Of a stretch of 64,000 nt of DNA, positions 43,516-52,255 are shown piece after piece (within the stretch, counting starts at the first letter, position 1; each line of letters opens with the position of its first letter). Location of the stretch: contig NZ_QGNJ01000015.1 of assembly GCF_003336875.1 (NCBI RefSeq), forward strand, positions 43,443 through 107,442. The letters are read 5' to 3'. The notes under the pieces were generated by a model. It saw only the letters and a program-made list of their open reading frames with translations. It ran no database searches and was not told where the DNA came from. Source of the DNA: Oleisolibacter albus (GTDB lineage: Bacteria > Pseudomonadota > Alphaproteobacteria > Azospirillales > Azospirillaceae). The position numbers and the translations under genes were made by a program.

Positions 43516-44793
43516 ATGCCATCGCCCGACGCCTGCGGCTGCTGCGGCCCTGACAGCCGGGACCGGACCATCGCCGGCCTGCTGTCGACCTTGTTGCCGC
43601 GCATGCAGCCGGTGCTGGAGCGCGAGGCGGTGCCGTTGCGGGCGGCCCGCGGCCGGGTTCTGGCCGTAGATCTGGTGGCCACCCGTCCAGTGCCGGACTT
43701 CCGCCGCTCGGCCATGGACGGCTATGCCCTGCGTCCTGGCGATGTGCCGGACGGGGCGGGCGAGCTGATGCTGCCGCTGCGCGGACGGGTGGCGGCCGGC
43801 GACAGCGGCCTGGACCTGCCGGATGGTCCGGGACTGGTCCGCATCCTCACAGGCGCCGCCCTGCCCCCCGATTGTGATCGGGTGGTGATGCAGGAGGATT
43901 GCCGGGAACAGGCCGGCATGGTGCATGTGCGCAAGATCCCGGCGGCGGGCGCCAATGTCCGTTTGCCCGGCGACGATATGGAGGCCGGCGCCGTGGCCGT
44001 GCCGGCCGGCACACGTCTGGACCCGCGCCATCTGGCCGCGGCCGCCACGCTGGGGCTGTCCACCGTGCCGGTCTGTCGCCGGCTGCGGGTGGCGGTGCTG
44101 TCCACCGGCAGCGAGCTGGTGGAACCGGGTCAGGCGCTGCGCCCCGGCGCCATCCACAATTCCAACCGCTTCCTGATCGCCGGACTGCTGGAGAGCGCGG
44201 GGTTCGAGGTGGTGGATCTGCCCACCGTGGCCGACGACCCGGAGCAGGTGAAGGCGGCGCTGCGCTCGGCCGCCGGCTGCGACGCGCTGGTGACCTCCGG
44301 CGGGGTATCGGTGGGTGACGAGGACCATGTGCGCACCGCCCTGGTGGCGGTGGGCGGCGAGATCGACCATTGGCGCCTGGCCATCAAGCCGGGCAAACCG
44401 CTGGCCGTGGGCCATCTGCCGGGAGGTGATGGCCGGCGCCCCCTGTTCCTGGGCCTGCCGGGCAATCCCAATGCCGTGCTGGTGACACTGGCGCTGGTGG
44501 GCCTGCCGCTGCTGCGGGCCCTGGCCGGCAGCCCCCATGCGCCCCCAGCCCGGCTGCGCGTGCGCACCGGCGGTCCGATCCGGCACCAGCCGGGTCGGGA
44601 GGAGTATGTCAGCGTGGCACTGCGTCAGGCGGACGACGGGGTGCCCGTGGCCGACCGGCTGGGCCATGGCAGCTCGGCGCAGCAATCGGCCATGGCCGCC
44701 GCCGACGCGCTGCTGATCGTGCCGGCGGAGCTGGGATCGGTGGAGGCCGGGGTCCTGCTGGACGCCCTGCCCCTGGCCGGCCTGCTGGGATAA
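43516..44793 (+). CDS. moeA: Molybdopterin molybdenumtransferase MoeA
   Basis: Inserts molybdate into adenylated molybdopterin. The product has 425 residues; MoeA domains follow a short Cys-rich head (CGCCG). Key motifs are RSAMDGYALR, ILTGAALPPDCDRVVMQED, AVLSTGSELVEPG, VTSGGVSVGDED and LFLGLPGNPNAVLVT. GGAGG precedes the ATG. It follows napC by 23 bases and is probably cotranscribed, supplying cofactor to NapA and perhaps to the Pao enzyme encoded further on. Confidence 0.93.
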   Translation: MPSPDACGCCGPDSRDRTIAGLLSTLLPRMQPVLEREAVPLRAARGRVLAVDLVATRPVPDFRRSAMDGYALRPGDVPDGAGELMLPLRGRVAAGDSGLDLPDGPGLVRILTGAALPPDCDRVVMQEDCREQAGMVHVRKIPAAGANVRLPGDDMEAGAVAVPAGTRLDPRHLAAAATLGLSTVPVCRRLRVAVLSTGSELVEPGQALRPGAIHNSNRFLIAGLLESAGFEVVDLPTVADDPEQVKAALRSAAGCDALVTSGGVSVGDEDHVRTALVAVGGEIDHWRLAIKPGKPLAVGHLPGGDGRRPLFLGLPGNPNAVLVTLALVGLPLLRALAGSPHAPPARLRVRTGGPIRHQPGREEYVSVALRQADDGVPVADRLGHGSSAQQSAMAAADALLIVPAELGSVEAGVLLDALPLAGLLG

Positions 44794-44850
44794 AGCCCCT
44801 CCGGCCCTATCCCCTTCCCCCCTGCCCCACGGTGTCAGCCCGCCGCGATC

Positions 44851-45735
44851 TCAAGGCTGGGCGCGGCGTGTCAGGGCACTGCCGGCCGAGGCCAGCATGA
44901 CCAGGGCGATGGCCAGCCATTGCAGCGGGCTCAACCGCTCCCCCAGCATCAGGAAGCCGATGACCGCGGCCACGGCGGGCGAAGCGCTGACGATGACGCC
45001 GAACACGGGGCCGGGCAGGCGTTTCAGCGCCAGCATCTCCAGCGAATAGGGGGCCATGCTGGACAGCACGGCCACGGCCAGACCGACCAGCAGCACCCCC
45101 GGCGCGAACAGGGCTGTCCCGGCATGGGCGAGACCGACGGGCACGGTGAAGCTGGCCGCCACCAGCATGCCCCAGGCCACCGCCTGTCCGCCCGGCAGGG
45201 ACGCGGCCCGCTTGCCGAAGATGATGTAGAGCGCCCAACACACGGCCGCGGCCACGGCGAAGGCCACGCCGCGCGGATCCAGCGCCGATCCGGCCTCACC
45301 GATGGGCAGCAGCAGCGACAGCCCCAGCATGGCGCAGGCGATCCAGACGAAGTCCCGCAGCCGCCGCGATCCCAACAGCGCCACGGCCAGCGGCCCAGTC
45401 ACCTCGATGGCGATGGCGATGCCGATGGGGATCAGCTGCATGGCCCGGTAGATCGACAGGTTCATCAGCCCCAGAGTCAGGCCATAGACCACCAGCGTCC
45501 GCCAGGCCCCGGCCGCGGGCGGCGACCGCCAGGGACGCCAGACCAGCATCAGCAGGATGGCGGCGATGCCGACGCGCAGCGCCGTCACCCCCTCCGCCCC
45601 CACCTGCGGGAACAGGGATTTGGCCGAGGCTGCGCCCACATATTGCGACAGCAGCGAGGCCAGCAGGAACAGCAGCGGCAGGGCGCGGGACTGCGGCCCG
45701 GATACCGGATCGATCTTCACGGACTGATTGGCCAC
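44851..45735 (-). CDS. EamA/DMT-family transporter (RhtA-like)
   Basis: The product is 294 residues from a GTG at 45735 with ten predicted membrane helices in two EamA halves (LPLLFLLASLLSQYVGAASA; then a second half from GVAFAVAAAVCWALYIIFGK). The sequence resembles RhtA, an exporter of threonine and homoserine. The substrate cannot be fixed by eye. It is convergent with moeA. Confidence 0.78.
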   Translation of the reverse strand: MANQSVKIDPVSGPQSRALPLLFLLASLLSQYVGAASAKSLFPQVGAEGVTALRVGIAAILLMLVWRPWRSPPAAGAWRTLVVYGLTLGLMNLSIYRAMQLIPIGIAIAIEVTGPLAVALLGSRRLRDFVWIACAMLGLSLLLPIGEAGSALDPRGVAFAVAAAVCWALYIIFGKRAASLPGGQAVAWGMLVAASFTVPVGLAHAGTALFAPGVLLVGLAVAVLSSMAPYSLEMLALKRLPGPVFGVIVSASPAVAAVIGFLMLGERLSPLQWLAIALVMLASAGSALTRRAQP

Positions 45736-46032
45736 TCAGCAACCCCATCCCTGCGTCGGGAGCTCCCTACTGTACCGGACCGGCAGGCGGAAGCATCTTC
45801 CGGTCCTATCGAGTGCGGGTTGGCGATGCATCCGAACAGTGCCGTTTCAGGAAGGGTGCCTTGCGCCGGCTGAACACCGGTGCCGGCCACGGTGAACACG
45901 CTTCCAACTACGCATGTCCATGATTTTCTGCTGCCAACCCGGAGTCTTCCCGGTGTATCTCGATACGGAGGAAGGCCCCAGCCTGGTGGCGTGCCTTGCA
46001 GTTCAAGATTGAAACGGAACTGGGTTTCCCCG

Positions 46033-46932
46033 ATGCGCATCGATCCCGCCCTGCCCCTATACCTCGGCATCGATGGTGGCGGCACGCGCTGCCGCGCCCG
46101 CCTGACCGATGCGCAGGGGCACATCCTGGGGGAAGGGGTGGGCGGGCCGGCCAATATCCGCCTGGGACCGGCCGTGGCCTGGGCCGGCATCCTGGCGGCC
46201 ACCGATGCGGCCCTCGCCGCCGCCGGGCTGGACCGGAGCGCCCTGCCCCGGCTCCGCGCCGGCTTCGGACTGGCGGGCATCGTCGCCCCCGCGGATTCGG
46301 ACCCGTTGCTGACAACGGTCCCGGTGGGATTCGGCGCCATCGCCGTGGCCAGCGATGCCCACACCGCCTGCCTTGGCGCTGCGGGTGGGGCCGACGGCGC
46401 CATCCTCATCGCCGGCACCGGAAGCCAGGGCTATGCCATCATCCAGGGGCGCGGCCACGCCATCGGCGGCTATGGCCTGACCCTGTCCGACCAGGGCAGT
46501 GGCGCCTGGATCGGGCGGGAGGCGGTGCGCATGGCCCTGCTGGCCCATGACGGACTGACCCCGGCAAGCCCGCTGACCGCGGCAGTGCTGACACGGTTGG
46601 ACGCAGGGCCGGGACGCGGGCCGGTGGCCGTGGTGGACTGGTCGGCCAAGGCCACGCCGGGTGATTACGGCGCCCTGGCCCCACTGGTGCTGGATCTGGC
46701 CGGTCAGGGCGATGGTGTTGCGGCGGCCATCCTGCGGCAGGCGGCCCGGGATCTGGCCGCCATGGTGGCCCGGCTATGTGCCCTGGGGGCGCCGGGCGTC
46801 AGCCTGATGGGCGGGCTGGCCGGGCCGCTGCGGCCCTGGCTTCCGGAATCCGCCCAGGCGGCACTGGTCGCGCCACGGGGCGATGCGCTGGACGGCGCCC
46901 TGCGTCTGGCCCGGCCACTGCCGGCGTGCTAG
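46033..46932 (+). CDS. N-acetylglucosamine kinase-like ATPase (BadF/BadG family)
   Basis: The product is 299 residues with the ASKHA fold: phosphate-1 motif LYLGIDGGGTRCRARLTD at the start, AILIAGTGSQGYAI near 130, and LSDQGSGAWIGREAVRMALL near 160. This BadF/BadG type phosphorylates amino sugars such as GlcNAc, which fits the next gene, nagA. The start at 46033 was preferred because the upstream extension of the open frame is not family-like. Confidence 0.82.
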   Translation: MRIDPALPLYLGIDGGGTRCRARLTDAQGHILGEGVGGPANIRLGPAVAWAGILAATDAALAAAGLDRSALPRLRAGFGLAGIVAPADSDPLLTTVPVGFGAIAVASDAHTACLGAAGGADGAILIAGTGSQGYAIIQGRGHAIGGYGLTLSDQGSGAWIGREAVRMALLAHDGLTPASPLTAAVLTRLDAGPGRGPVAVVDWSAKATPGDYGALAPLVLDLAGQGDGVAAAILRQAARDLAAMVARLCALGAPGVSLMGGLAGPLRPWLPESAQAALVAPRGDALDGALRLARPLPAC

Positions 46933-47047
46933 GGTCGTACCCGTGTCCCGCATCGAACCGCAGGGACCTTAACCACTTGTGATGACGTGTGATTCCGGTA
47001 TGGGACGGTGTGGTCAGCGATGGACCGGCCGGCCGCGGAGGCCATGG

Positions 47048-48202
47048 ATGCGACAGTTCCTGACGGGGTGCCGGATCTTCACCGGCACGGACATGCGGGA
47101 GGATTACGGGGTCCTGCTGGAGGATGGGGATATCACCGCCCTGGTGCCGGCGGATGAGGCCCCGGCCGGTGTCACGATGGTGCCGCTGCCCGAGCATGGG
47201 CTGTTGGCGCCCGGCTTCCTGGACACCCAGGTCAATGGTGGCGGCGGCGTGCTGTTCAACCAGACGCCGACCCTGGAGGGTGTCCTGGCCATTGCCGCCG
47301 CCCATCGCCGCTTCGGCACCACGGCGCTGCTTCCCACCTTCATCACCGACAGCGCCGAAGGCATGCGCCGGGCCGCCGACGCAGCGGCGGAGGCGGCCGC
47401 CCGGCCCGGCAGCGGCATCGCCGGCCTGCATCTGGAAGGCCCGTTCATCAGCCGCGAGCGGCGCGGTGTGCATACCGAAGCCTATGTGCGCACGCCCACG
47501 GACGCCGATCTGGCCTTTCTCTGCACCCTGCCCGCCCGGTTCCCCAGCGGCCGGGTGCTGCTGTCGCTGGCGCCGGAGGTGGTAGCCGACAGCGACATCG
47601 CCCGCCTTGCCGCTGCCGGGCTGGTGGTGGCCGGCGCCCATTCCGCCGCCAGCCATGCCCGCACGCTCCAGGCCATCGCCGCCGGTCTGGCGGGCTTCAC
47701 CCACCTGTTCAACGCCATGCCGCCCATCGCCAACCGCGAGCCTGGCATCACCCTGGCAGCCATGACCGACCCGGCGACAGCCTGCGGCATCATCGCCGAC
47801 GGTGTGCATGTGCATCCGGCGCTGCTGCGCACCGCCCTTGCCCTGAAGCCCGAGGATCGGCTGTTCCTGGTCACCGACGCCATGCCGCCCACAGGCACCG
47901 ATGCCACCAGCTTCGAGCTGCATGGCCGCACCATTTATCGCCGCGACGGGCGGCTGGTGACCGCGGATGGCGTGCTGGCCGGCGCCGATATCGATATGGC
48001 CGCGGCTATGCGCAACGCCATCGGCCTGTTGGGATTGCCATTGGAGCGGGCGCTGCGCATGGCCAGCCTGTATCCGGCCCGCTATCTCGGCCTGGAGACG
48101 CGGATCGGCCGAATCGCCCCCGGCGCCCAGGCCGATCTGGTGCTGCTGGATACCGATCTGCGGGTACGCGGCACCTGGGTTGCCGGGCAGCGCGTCGTCT
48201 GA
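47048..48202 (+). CDS. nagA: N-acetylglucosamine-6-phosphate deacetylase NagA
   Basis: Removes the acetyl group from GlcNAc-6-phosphate, giving glucosamine-6-phosphate and acetate. The product is 384 residues from the ATG at 47048 with GGAGG upstream. Motifs: LLAPGFLDTQVNGGGGVLFN, the metal Glu in GLHLEGPFIS, GAHSAASHA and THLFNAMPP with metal His residues, and LVTDAMPPTG with the catalytic Asp. A kinase precedes it, but no nagB or transporter is nearby, so the pathway must be completed elsewhere. Confidence 0.92.
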   Translation: MRQFLTGCRIFTGTDMREDYGVLLEDGDITALVPADEAPAGVTMVPLPEHGLLAPGFLDTQVNGGGGVLFNQTPTLEGVLAIAAAHRRFGTTALLPTFITDSAEGMRRAADAAAEAAARPGSGIAGLHLEGPFISRERRGVHTEAYVRTPTDADLAFLCTLPARFPSGRVLLSLAPEVVADSDIARLAAAGLVVAGAHSAASHARTLQAIAAGLAGFTHLFNAMPPIANREPGITLAAMTDPATACGIIADGVHVHPALLRTALALKPEDRLFLVTDAMPPTGTDATSFELHGRTIYRRDGRLVTADGVLAGADIDMAAAMRNAIGLLGLPLERALRMASLYPARYLGLETRIGRIAPGAQADLVLLDTDLRVRGTWVAGQRVV

Positions 48203-48226
48203 ATCTGCTGGACATGACCGGCCGAA

Positions 48227-48242
48227 GTCCCGACGTCGGGAC
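48227..48242. terminator. Perfect palindrome between convergent nagA and repA
   Basis: GTCCCGACGTCGGGAC is a 16 bp perfect palindrome, 25 bases past nagA and 19 bases past the repA stop. Its location between two convergent genes suggests a bidirectional terminator, but there is no T-run. Confidence 0.4.
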
Positions 48243-48260
48243 CCTCGCCGTGGGGGCGGA

Positions 48261-49172
48261 TCAGTCTTCCAGATCGTCCACGTCGGGGAAGCGTTCCAGG
48301 CTGTAGTCGCGCCAGCGGTCCAGACGCCAGAACACCACCAGCACATTCTCCAGCTTCATGCGCTGGCGCGGCTTCTTCTCGGCCCCCGGGCGCAGGACCG
48401 AGCGGTCCTCCAGCTTGAAGGCGTATTCCGGCAGCGGTTTCTGCTTCTCGGCGATCCGGGACAGGCGGATGCGGAAATCCTTCAGCTGCATCTCGCTGCC
48501 GACGCGGCGGCGCAGCTTCTCCAACCCGATGCGGAAGCCCGGCTGATGCCCGCAATGGGCACGGGCTAGCTCGTACAGGCGCTTTTCCAGCACCCCCAGC
48601 TCGAAATAGTCGGGGTGGTAGGTCAGCATCTTGTTGTCGCGCTCGATGGCGCGGTAAAGCCAGTCGCAGATCTCCAGCGTCACCGATTGCAGCACACGCT
48701 CACCGGTGCGGGGATCCTTGCGGTAATTGGCGCGGGCATCCTTCAGCCAGCTGAACCAGCTGTCCGTCCCCTCCCCGCCCGTCTCGATCGAGGTCTTGAT
48801 CTGGGTGCCCTGCAGCCGCTCCAGCGCCCCGGTGACACGCTCATAGGCGGTGCCGGCGCTCTGGATATGGATGACGCGGAAGAAGTCGTTGGCGGCGAAG
48901 GTGATCTTCGGGCTGATGCGCTCGCCGCGATTGGCCTTGTCCACGATCAGCGAAGCGGCGTAGATCAGCAGTTCCTTGTCGTAGACGGTGGCGACGCCGG
49001 CCTTGGTGCCCTTGACCTCGATACGGACATTGCCGTCGTCATAGGGTTCCAGCTCCGTCTTCGGTTCCTTCGACAGGCTGAAGAAGGAATAGGCCATGAC
49101 GCTGCGTTCATTCTTGATCGATCCGCGCAGCGGACTGTCGAGGCCCGGCAAGATCTGCTGCTTGGCGACCAT
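48261..49172 (-). CDS. repA: Plasmid replication initiator RepA (RPA family)
   Basis: Binds origin iterons and starts replication of the replicon. The product is 303 residues from the ATG at 49172 with an ideal GGAGGA six bases before it; the longer frame from 49235 is less likely. Family features are MAYSFFSLSKEP near residue 26, ISPKITFAANDFFRVIHIQS, and the winged-helix-like LEICDWLYRAIERDNKMLTY region. The 5' end is immediately beside an inverted iteron at 49189-49204, so RepA can repress its own gene. Confidence 0.88.
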   Translation of the reverse strand: MVAKQQILPGLDSPLRGSIKNERSVMAYSFFSLSKEPKTELEPYDDGNVRIEVKGTKAGVATVYDKELLIYAASLIVDKANRGERISPKITFAANDFFRVIHIQSAGTAYERVTGALERLQGTQIKTSIETGGEGTDSWFSWLKDARANYRKDPRTGERVLQSVTLEICDWLYRAIERDNKMLTYHPDYFELGVLEKRLYELARAHCGHQPGFRIGLEKLRRRVGSEMQLKDFRIRLSRIAEKQKPLPEYAFKLEDRSVLRPGAEKKPRQRMKLENVLVVFWRLDRWRDYSLERFPDVDDLED

Positions 49173-49188
49173 GACTTCCTCCGTCGTA

Positions 49189-49862
49189 AGCGACCAATCC
49201 CTCGTCGGGTCAGGCCCCCTGCCCTCACCGTCCATTCACGCTCCCGCTGACAGGCGACCGTTCCCACGGTCCAAGAGCGGCCATGGATGGCACCGACCGA
49301 TCCATGGCCGGAGGGGATCAGCAGCATGTGGTATCCAAGGCAATTCTGTCACCCAGATCTTGGAACAAGCGACCCATCCCTCGAAGATTCCTGAGACAGA
49401 CTCGAGGGATGGGTCGCCAATCGGCACAAGACGTCCCTTCCCGGGAAAGTTCGGCCCGGAGTCGAGGGAATGGTCGCTTATTCCAATGGTCAAGCGACGG
49501 TTTCGAGGGAATGGTCGCCAAATCATCCAGAACCCATTGTTATACAGATGAATTTTCAAGGCCGTCCGTGGCGGCGAAAGACCTGTGTCGAGGAAACGAT
49601 CGCCAAATCGCTGTCACGAATCAGACGCGGACTCGTAATGTGCCGTACAAGCCCTGCAATGGGACCACCAGCAGCGAGGGAATGGTCGCCTTCCACCGTG
49701 GGAATGATCGCCAGAGGCCGAAACAGGTCAGGACTCGGGGAAATGCACTCCGAGGGAACGGTCGCCAGGAAAAACGAAGTCGGGGAAACAGTCGCTTGGA
49801 GCCGAGGGAACCGTCGCCAGAAATCGAGGGATCAGACGCCTATCTGCGAGGGATCAGTCGCC
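49189..49862. repeat. Iteron array at the replication origin (14 copies)
   Basis: A 16 bp iteron, consensus CGAGGGAAYGGTCGCC, occurs inverted at 49189-49204, 49253-49268 and 49368-49383. It occurs directly at 49403-49418, 49463-49478, 49504-49519, 49589-49604, 49675-49690, 49697-49712, 49751-49766, 49781-49796, 49803-49818, 49825-49840 and 49847-49862. Variation is mostly in the middle; CGAGGG and GTCGCC ends are strongest. Spacing is irregular (6 to 70 bases), unlike a CRISPR. The last copies are closest together, next to an AT-rich stretch. Confidence 0.9.
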
Positions 49863-49904
49863 CAACCCGATCATAAGTCGCTGAAAAGGCTGTTGGATTC
49901 CAGC

Positions 49905-49936
49905 CCGTAACCCTTTAACACCTTAACTTTTTAACC
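49905..49936. other. AT-rich TTTAAC repeat block, probable unwinding element
   Basis: CCTTTAACACCTTAACTTTT is followed by TAACC: three TTAAC elements at 8-9 base steps, just after the densest iterons (49803-49862) and before the parA side. This is the usual place of a DNA-unwinding element in iteron origins. Confidence 0.5.
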
Positions 49937-50124
49937 AGAATCACGACTGGTCTAGACGGCCAGGACAGCTCACGCCTCGCTGCAACCGGCCAGGACCAAA
50001 CGACAGCGGCAGTGAAAAGACGGGCTTCCCGGACAATGTGCGTGGAAAGCACAGAGCAGAAAAGGTCAGCTCATTCGCGGGCCGACGGGGAGATTTTCTC
50101 AATCAAGGTCGCCATGCTCGATCA

Positions 50125-50207
50125 AGCGACCGTTCCCTCGATGAATGTCAACATAGGCGATAACACCGTATCCTTCGCTCGGAATGCAGCAGGCGACCGT
50201 TCCCTCG
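50125..50207. repeat. Two inverted iterons in front of parA
   Basis: AGCGACCGTTCCCTCG (50125-50140) and GGCGACCGTTCCCTCG (50192-50207) are inverted copies of the best iteron, 67 bases apart and upstream of parA. They could let RepA control parAB or act in copy-number handcuffing with the main array. Confidence 0.8.
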
Positions 50208-50226
50208 ACACGGGCCAGCCGATCGT

Positions 50227-50242
50227 TGTGCAACGTTGCACA
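50227..50242. promoter_or_regulatory. Candidate parS site 1, perfect 16 bp palindrome
   Basis: TGTGCAACGTTGCACA is fully palindromic and lies 102 bases before parA. Its inner 14 bp (GTGCAACGTTGCAC) recurs inside parB. Palindromes of this size repeated near parAB are the pattern of ParB-binding parS sites. Confidence 0.65.
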
Positions 50243-50263
50243 GACACGACAGGTGACGTCATG

Positions 50264-50283
50264 GTTGACGCAGTATCGTCAAC
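50264..50283. promoter_or_regulatory. Inverted repeat operator before the parA promoter
   Basis: GTTGACG and CGTCAAC flank six bases (CAGTAT). The dyad ends four bases before a TTGACA -35 element (50288-50293) and would be well placed for autorepression by ParA, which here has its own DNA-binding domain. Confidence 0.6.
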
Positions 50284-50287
50284 TTTA

Positions 50288-50317
50288 TTGACAGCCCCAA
50301 GACGCCATGCTCTATCT
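50288..50317 (+). promoter_or_regulatory. Probable parAB promoter
   Basis: A consensus TTGACA at 50288-50293 is followed after 17-19 bases by TCTATC/TATCTT, a weak -10. The start codon lies about 26 bases downstream with GAGGGGG before it. Confidence 0.5.
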
Positions 50318-50343
50318 TTTTCGGACGACCGAACGAGGGGGCC

Positions 50344-51309
50344 ATGGACGGCGACGTTTTGAAGGCATTCCGCCGCAAACGGGAACTGACGCAGGACCAA
50401 CTGGCCAGCCTTCTCAATGAACGGTTTGACCGTGCCTATGACAAAGCCCGGATAAGCCGCTGGGAAAGCGGCAAGGAACCGATTCCGGAAGCCGTCAGCC
50501 GGTTCATGCAAGGCGGAACCAATGCACAAGCGCGTGTGGTCGCCTGCAGCAACCAGAAGGGCGGCGTCGGCAAATCGGCGTCGGCAGTCAACCTCGCCGC
50601 CTGCTTCGCCCGGCTTGGATTCCGGGTGCTGCTGGTGGATGCCGATCCGCAGGGCAGCGCCACCTCCATGGTCGGATGCGATATCATCCAACTGGAGCAG
50701 GCCAATGCCACCCTTTATGCCGTGCTGGTGGAAGACCGGCCAATCCGTGACACCATCATCCGGCTGAAGACATTCGATGTGCTGCCGTCCGGTGTGGCCC
50801 TGGCCGATTTCGATGCCGCCGCGGGAATCGTCGGACGGGAAACACGGCTCCGCGCAGCATTGGCCGAAGTCCGGCAGGATTACGACTGGATCCTGATCGA
50901 TACACCGCCAAACCTGGGCAGCATGACCATCAATGCCCTGAACGCTGCCGATCAGGTCATCATCCCCGTGGCGACGCGGCCGGTGGATCTGCTGGGTATT
51001 CCGCTGCTGCTGAAAACCATCAGCCGTGTTCGGCGCTTCACCAACCATGACCTGGAGGTGCTGGGCGTGGTGCCCACCATGTTCACGGAACGGCAAACGG
51101 TTGATCGAGAAGTGTTGTCGGATCTGGGCCGGCGCTTCACGCCGGAAAGCGGGCTGGGCCGTGTGTTTCCGGCCATCCGCATGAGCACCGGCCTGAACCA
51201 GGCCAGTTACAACGGCCTGATCGCTGTGGACGTGTTGCCGGCGGATCATCCGGTGCAAGCCTATATGCAGATCGCCCGGGAGATCGCCGATGAAGCTGCG
51301 CAAGGGTAA
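50344..51309 (+). CDS. parA: Partition ATPase ParA with N-terminal DNA-binding domain
   Basis: The product has 321 residues. An N-terminal XRE-like helix-turn-helix (about 1-55, KAFRRKRELTQDQLASLLNE, then ARISRWESGKEPI) is joined to a ParA ATPase. That part has the deviant Walker A KGGVGKSA (near residue 80), LLVDADPQGSAT, and ILIDTPPNLG. It is type Ia-like, meaning ParA can repress its own operon. It overlaps parB by 20 bases. It segregates the replicon whose origin lies just upstream. Confidence 0.92.
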   Translation: MDGDVLKAFRRKRELTQDQLASLLNERFDRAYDKARISRWESGKEPIPEAVSRFMQGGTNAQARVVACSNQKGGVGKSASAVNLAACFARLGFRVLLVDADPQGSATSMVGCDIIQLEQANATLYAVLVEDRPIRDTIIRLKTFDVLPSGVALADFDAAAGIVGRETRLRAALAEVRQDYDWILIDTPPNLGSMTINALNAADQVIIPVATRPVDLLGIPLLLKTISRVRRFTNHDLEVLGVVPTMFTERQTVDREVLSDLGRRFTPESGLGRVFPAIRMSTGLNQASYNGLIAVDVLPADHPVQAYMQIAREIADEAAQG

Positions 51310-52144
51310 TGCCGCGTTCGAGCGGGCCATGGATGATGTGGCGGAACAGGGCGATCCGTCGCTGTTGAAGCGCGACTTCCCCCGCCTGATCCAGGTGGAA
51401 CTGGCCCATGTGCATCCGCGCCCGGACCAGCCGCGCCGCCACTTCGATGCCCAGGCTCTGCGTGAGCTGGCGGACAGCATCAACCGGCAGGGGCTGTTGC
51501 AGCCCATCATCGTCCGGGCGAAGGCCGGGGCGCGGGGCGACTATGATCTTGTGGCCGGCGAGCGGCGCTGGCGTGCGGTGCAACTGCTGGGCTGGGACCG
51601 GGTCAATGCCATCGTCAGCACCGGCGATGCCGCCGAAATCGCCCTGGTCGAGAATCTGCAGCGGGTCGATCTGTCACCGGCGGAAGAGGCTAGGGGGCTG
51701 CAAGCCCTGATGGACAGCCACGGCTACACCCAGGAGGCCGCCGCGGCGGCTGTTGGGTGGAGCCGGACCCAGGTCAACCGGGCGCTGAAGCTGCTGACCC
51801 TGCCGGACGCGGTGCTGGAGGAATGTGCAACGTTGCACCTCAGCCGCAATGCCATGATCGAACTGGCGCTGGCCGAGGACCCGGCGGAACGGGCCATGTT
51901 GATGGAGCTGGTTCGCCGCGGCGGCTCGGTCAAGGCCCTGCGGGAAGCCCGCCAACCGAAACAGGCGCGCCGACCGGCCGAGACCCGGGATGGCGATCGG
52001 GTGGGCAAGGTCTTCCTGGATGTGGTTCGGGTCGAGCGCAGCCTGACGCTCCTGGAAGATCAGGCAGCGCCCTTGACCACGATACAGCGGGCGCAGCTGG
52101 ACAGCCTGTATCGGCGGCTCGGTGCCCTTCTGGCGCGGAGTTGA
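51290..52144 (+). CDS. parB: Partition protein ParB
   Basis: The product is 284 residues with the ParB/Spo0J N-terminal domain (VHPRPDQPRRHFD, LADSINRQGLLQPIIVR, then LVAGERRWRAVQLLG, with the CTP-binding-type GERRWRA motif). An EIALVENLQRVDLSPAEEA segment precedes the helix-turn-helix around AAAAVGWSRTQVNRALKLL. It loads at parS and interacts with ParA. The gene itself contains a copy of the candidate parS palindrome. Confidence 0.92.
   Translation: MKLRKGNAAFERAMDDVAEQGDPSLLKRDFPRLIQVELAHVHPRPDQPRRHFDAQALRELADSINRQGLLQPIIVRAKAGARGDYDLVAGERRWRAVQLLGWDRVNAIVSTGDAAEIALVENLQRVDLSPAEEARGLQALMDSHGYTQEAAAAAVGWSRTQVNRALKLLTLPDAVLEECATLHLSRNAMIELALAEDPAERAMLMELVRRGGSVKALREARQPKQARRPAETRDGDRVGKVFLDVVRVERSLTLLEDQAAPLTTIQRAQLDSLYRRLGALLARS
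51825..51838. promoter_or_regulatory. Candidate parS site 2 inside parB
   Basis: GTGCAACGTTGCAC is identical to the central 14 bp of the palindrome upstream of parA. It lies within parB codons for ECATLHL. Two chance copies of a 14 bp word 1.6 kb apart are very unlikely. Confidence 0.6.
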
Positions 52145-52255
52145 AGCGTACAGCGTCGTCTGAGCGGTCGAGGGTTCGGTCGCCTGTCTGCCGGGGATGT
52201 CATGGAGACAAGGGTAGGAGCCAAGGGCGTGTGTGAAGCAAAAGCACGCTTCACT

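Noticed and set aside
49549..49557. DnaA box candidate TTATACAGA
   Set aside because: It has two mismatches to TTATCCACA and stands alone; too weak to list as a site.
49189..49862. Possible CRISPR array
   Set aside because: The repeats are 16 bp, occur in both orientations and have irregular spacing, with repA and parAB adjacent; they are iterons.
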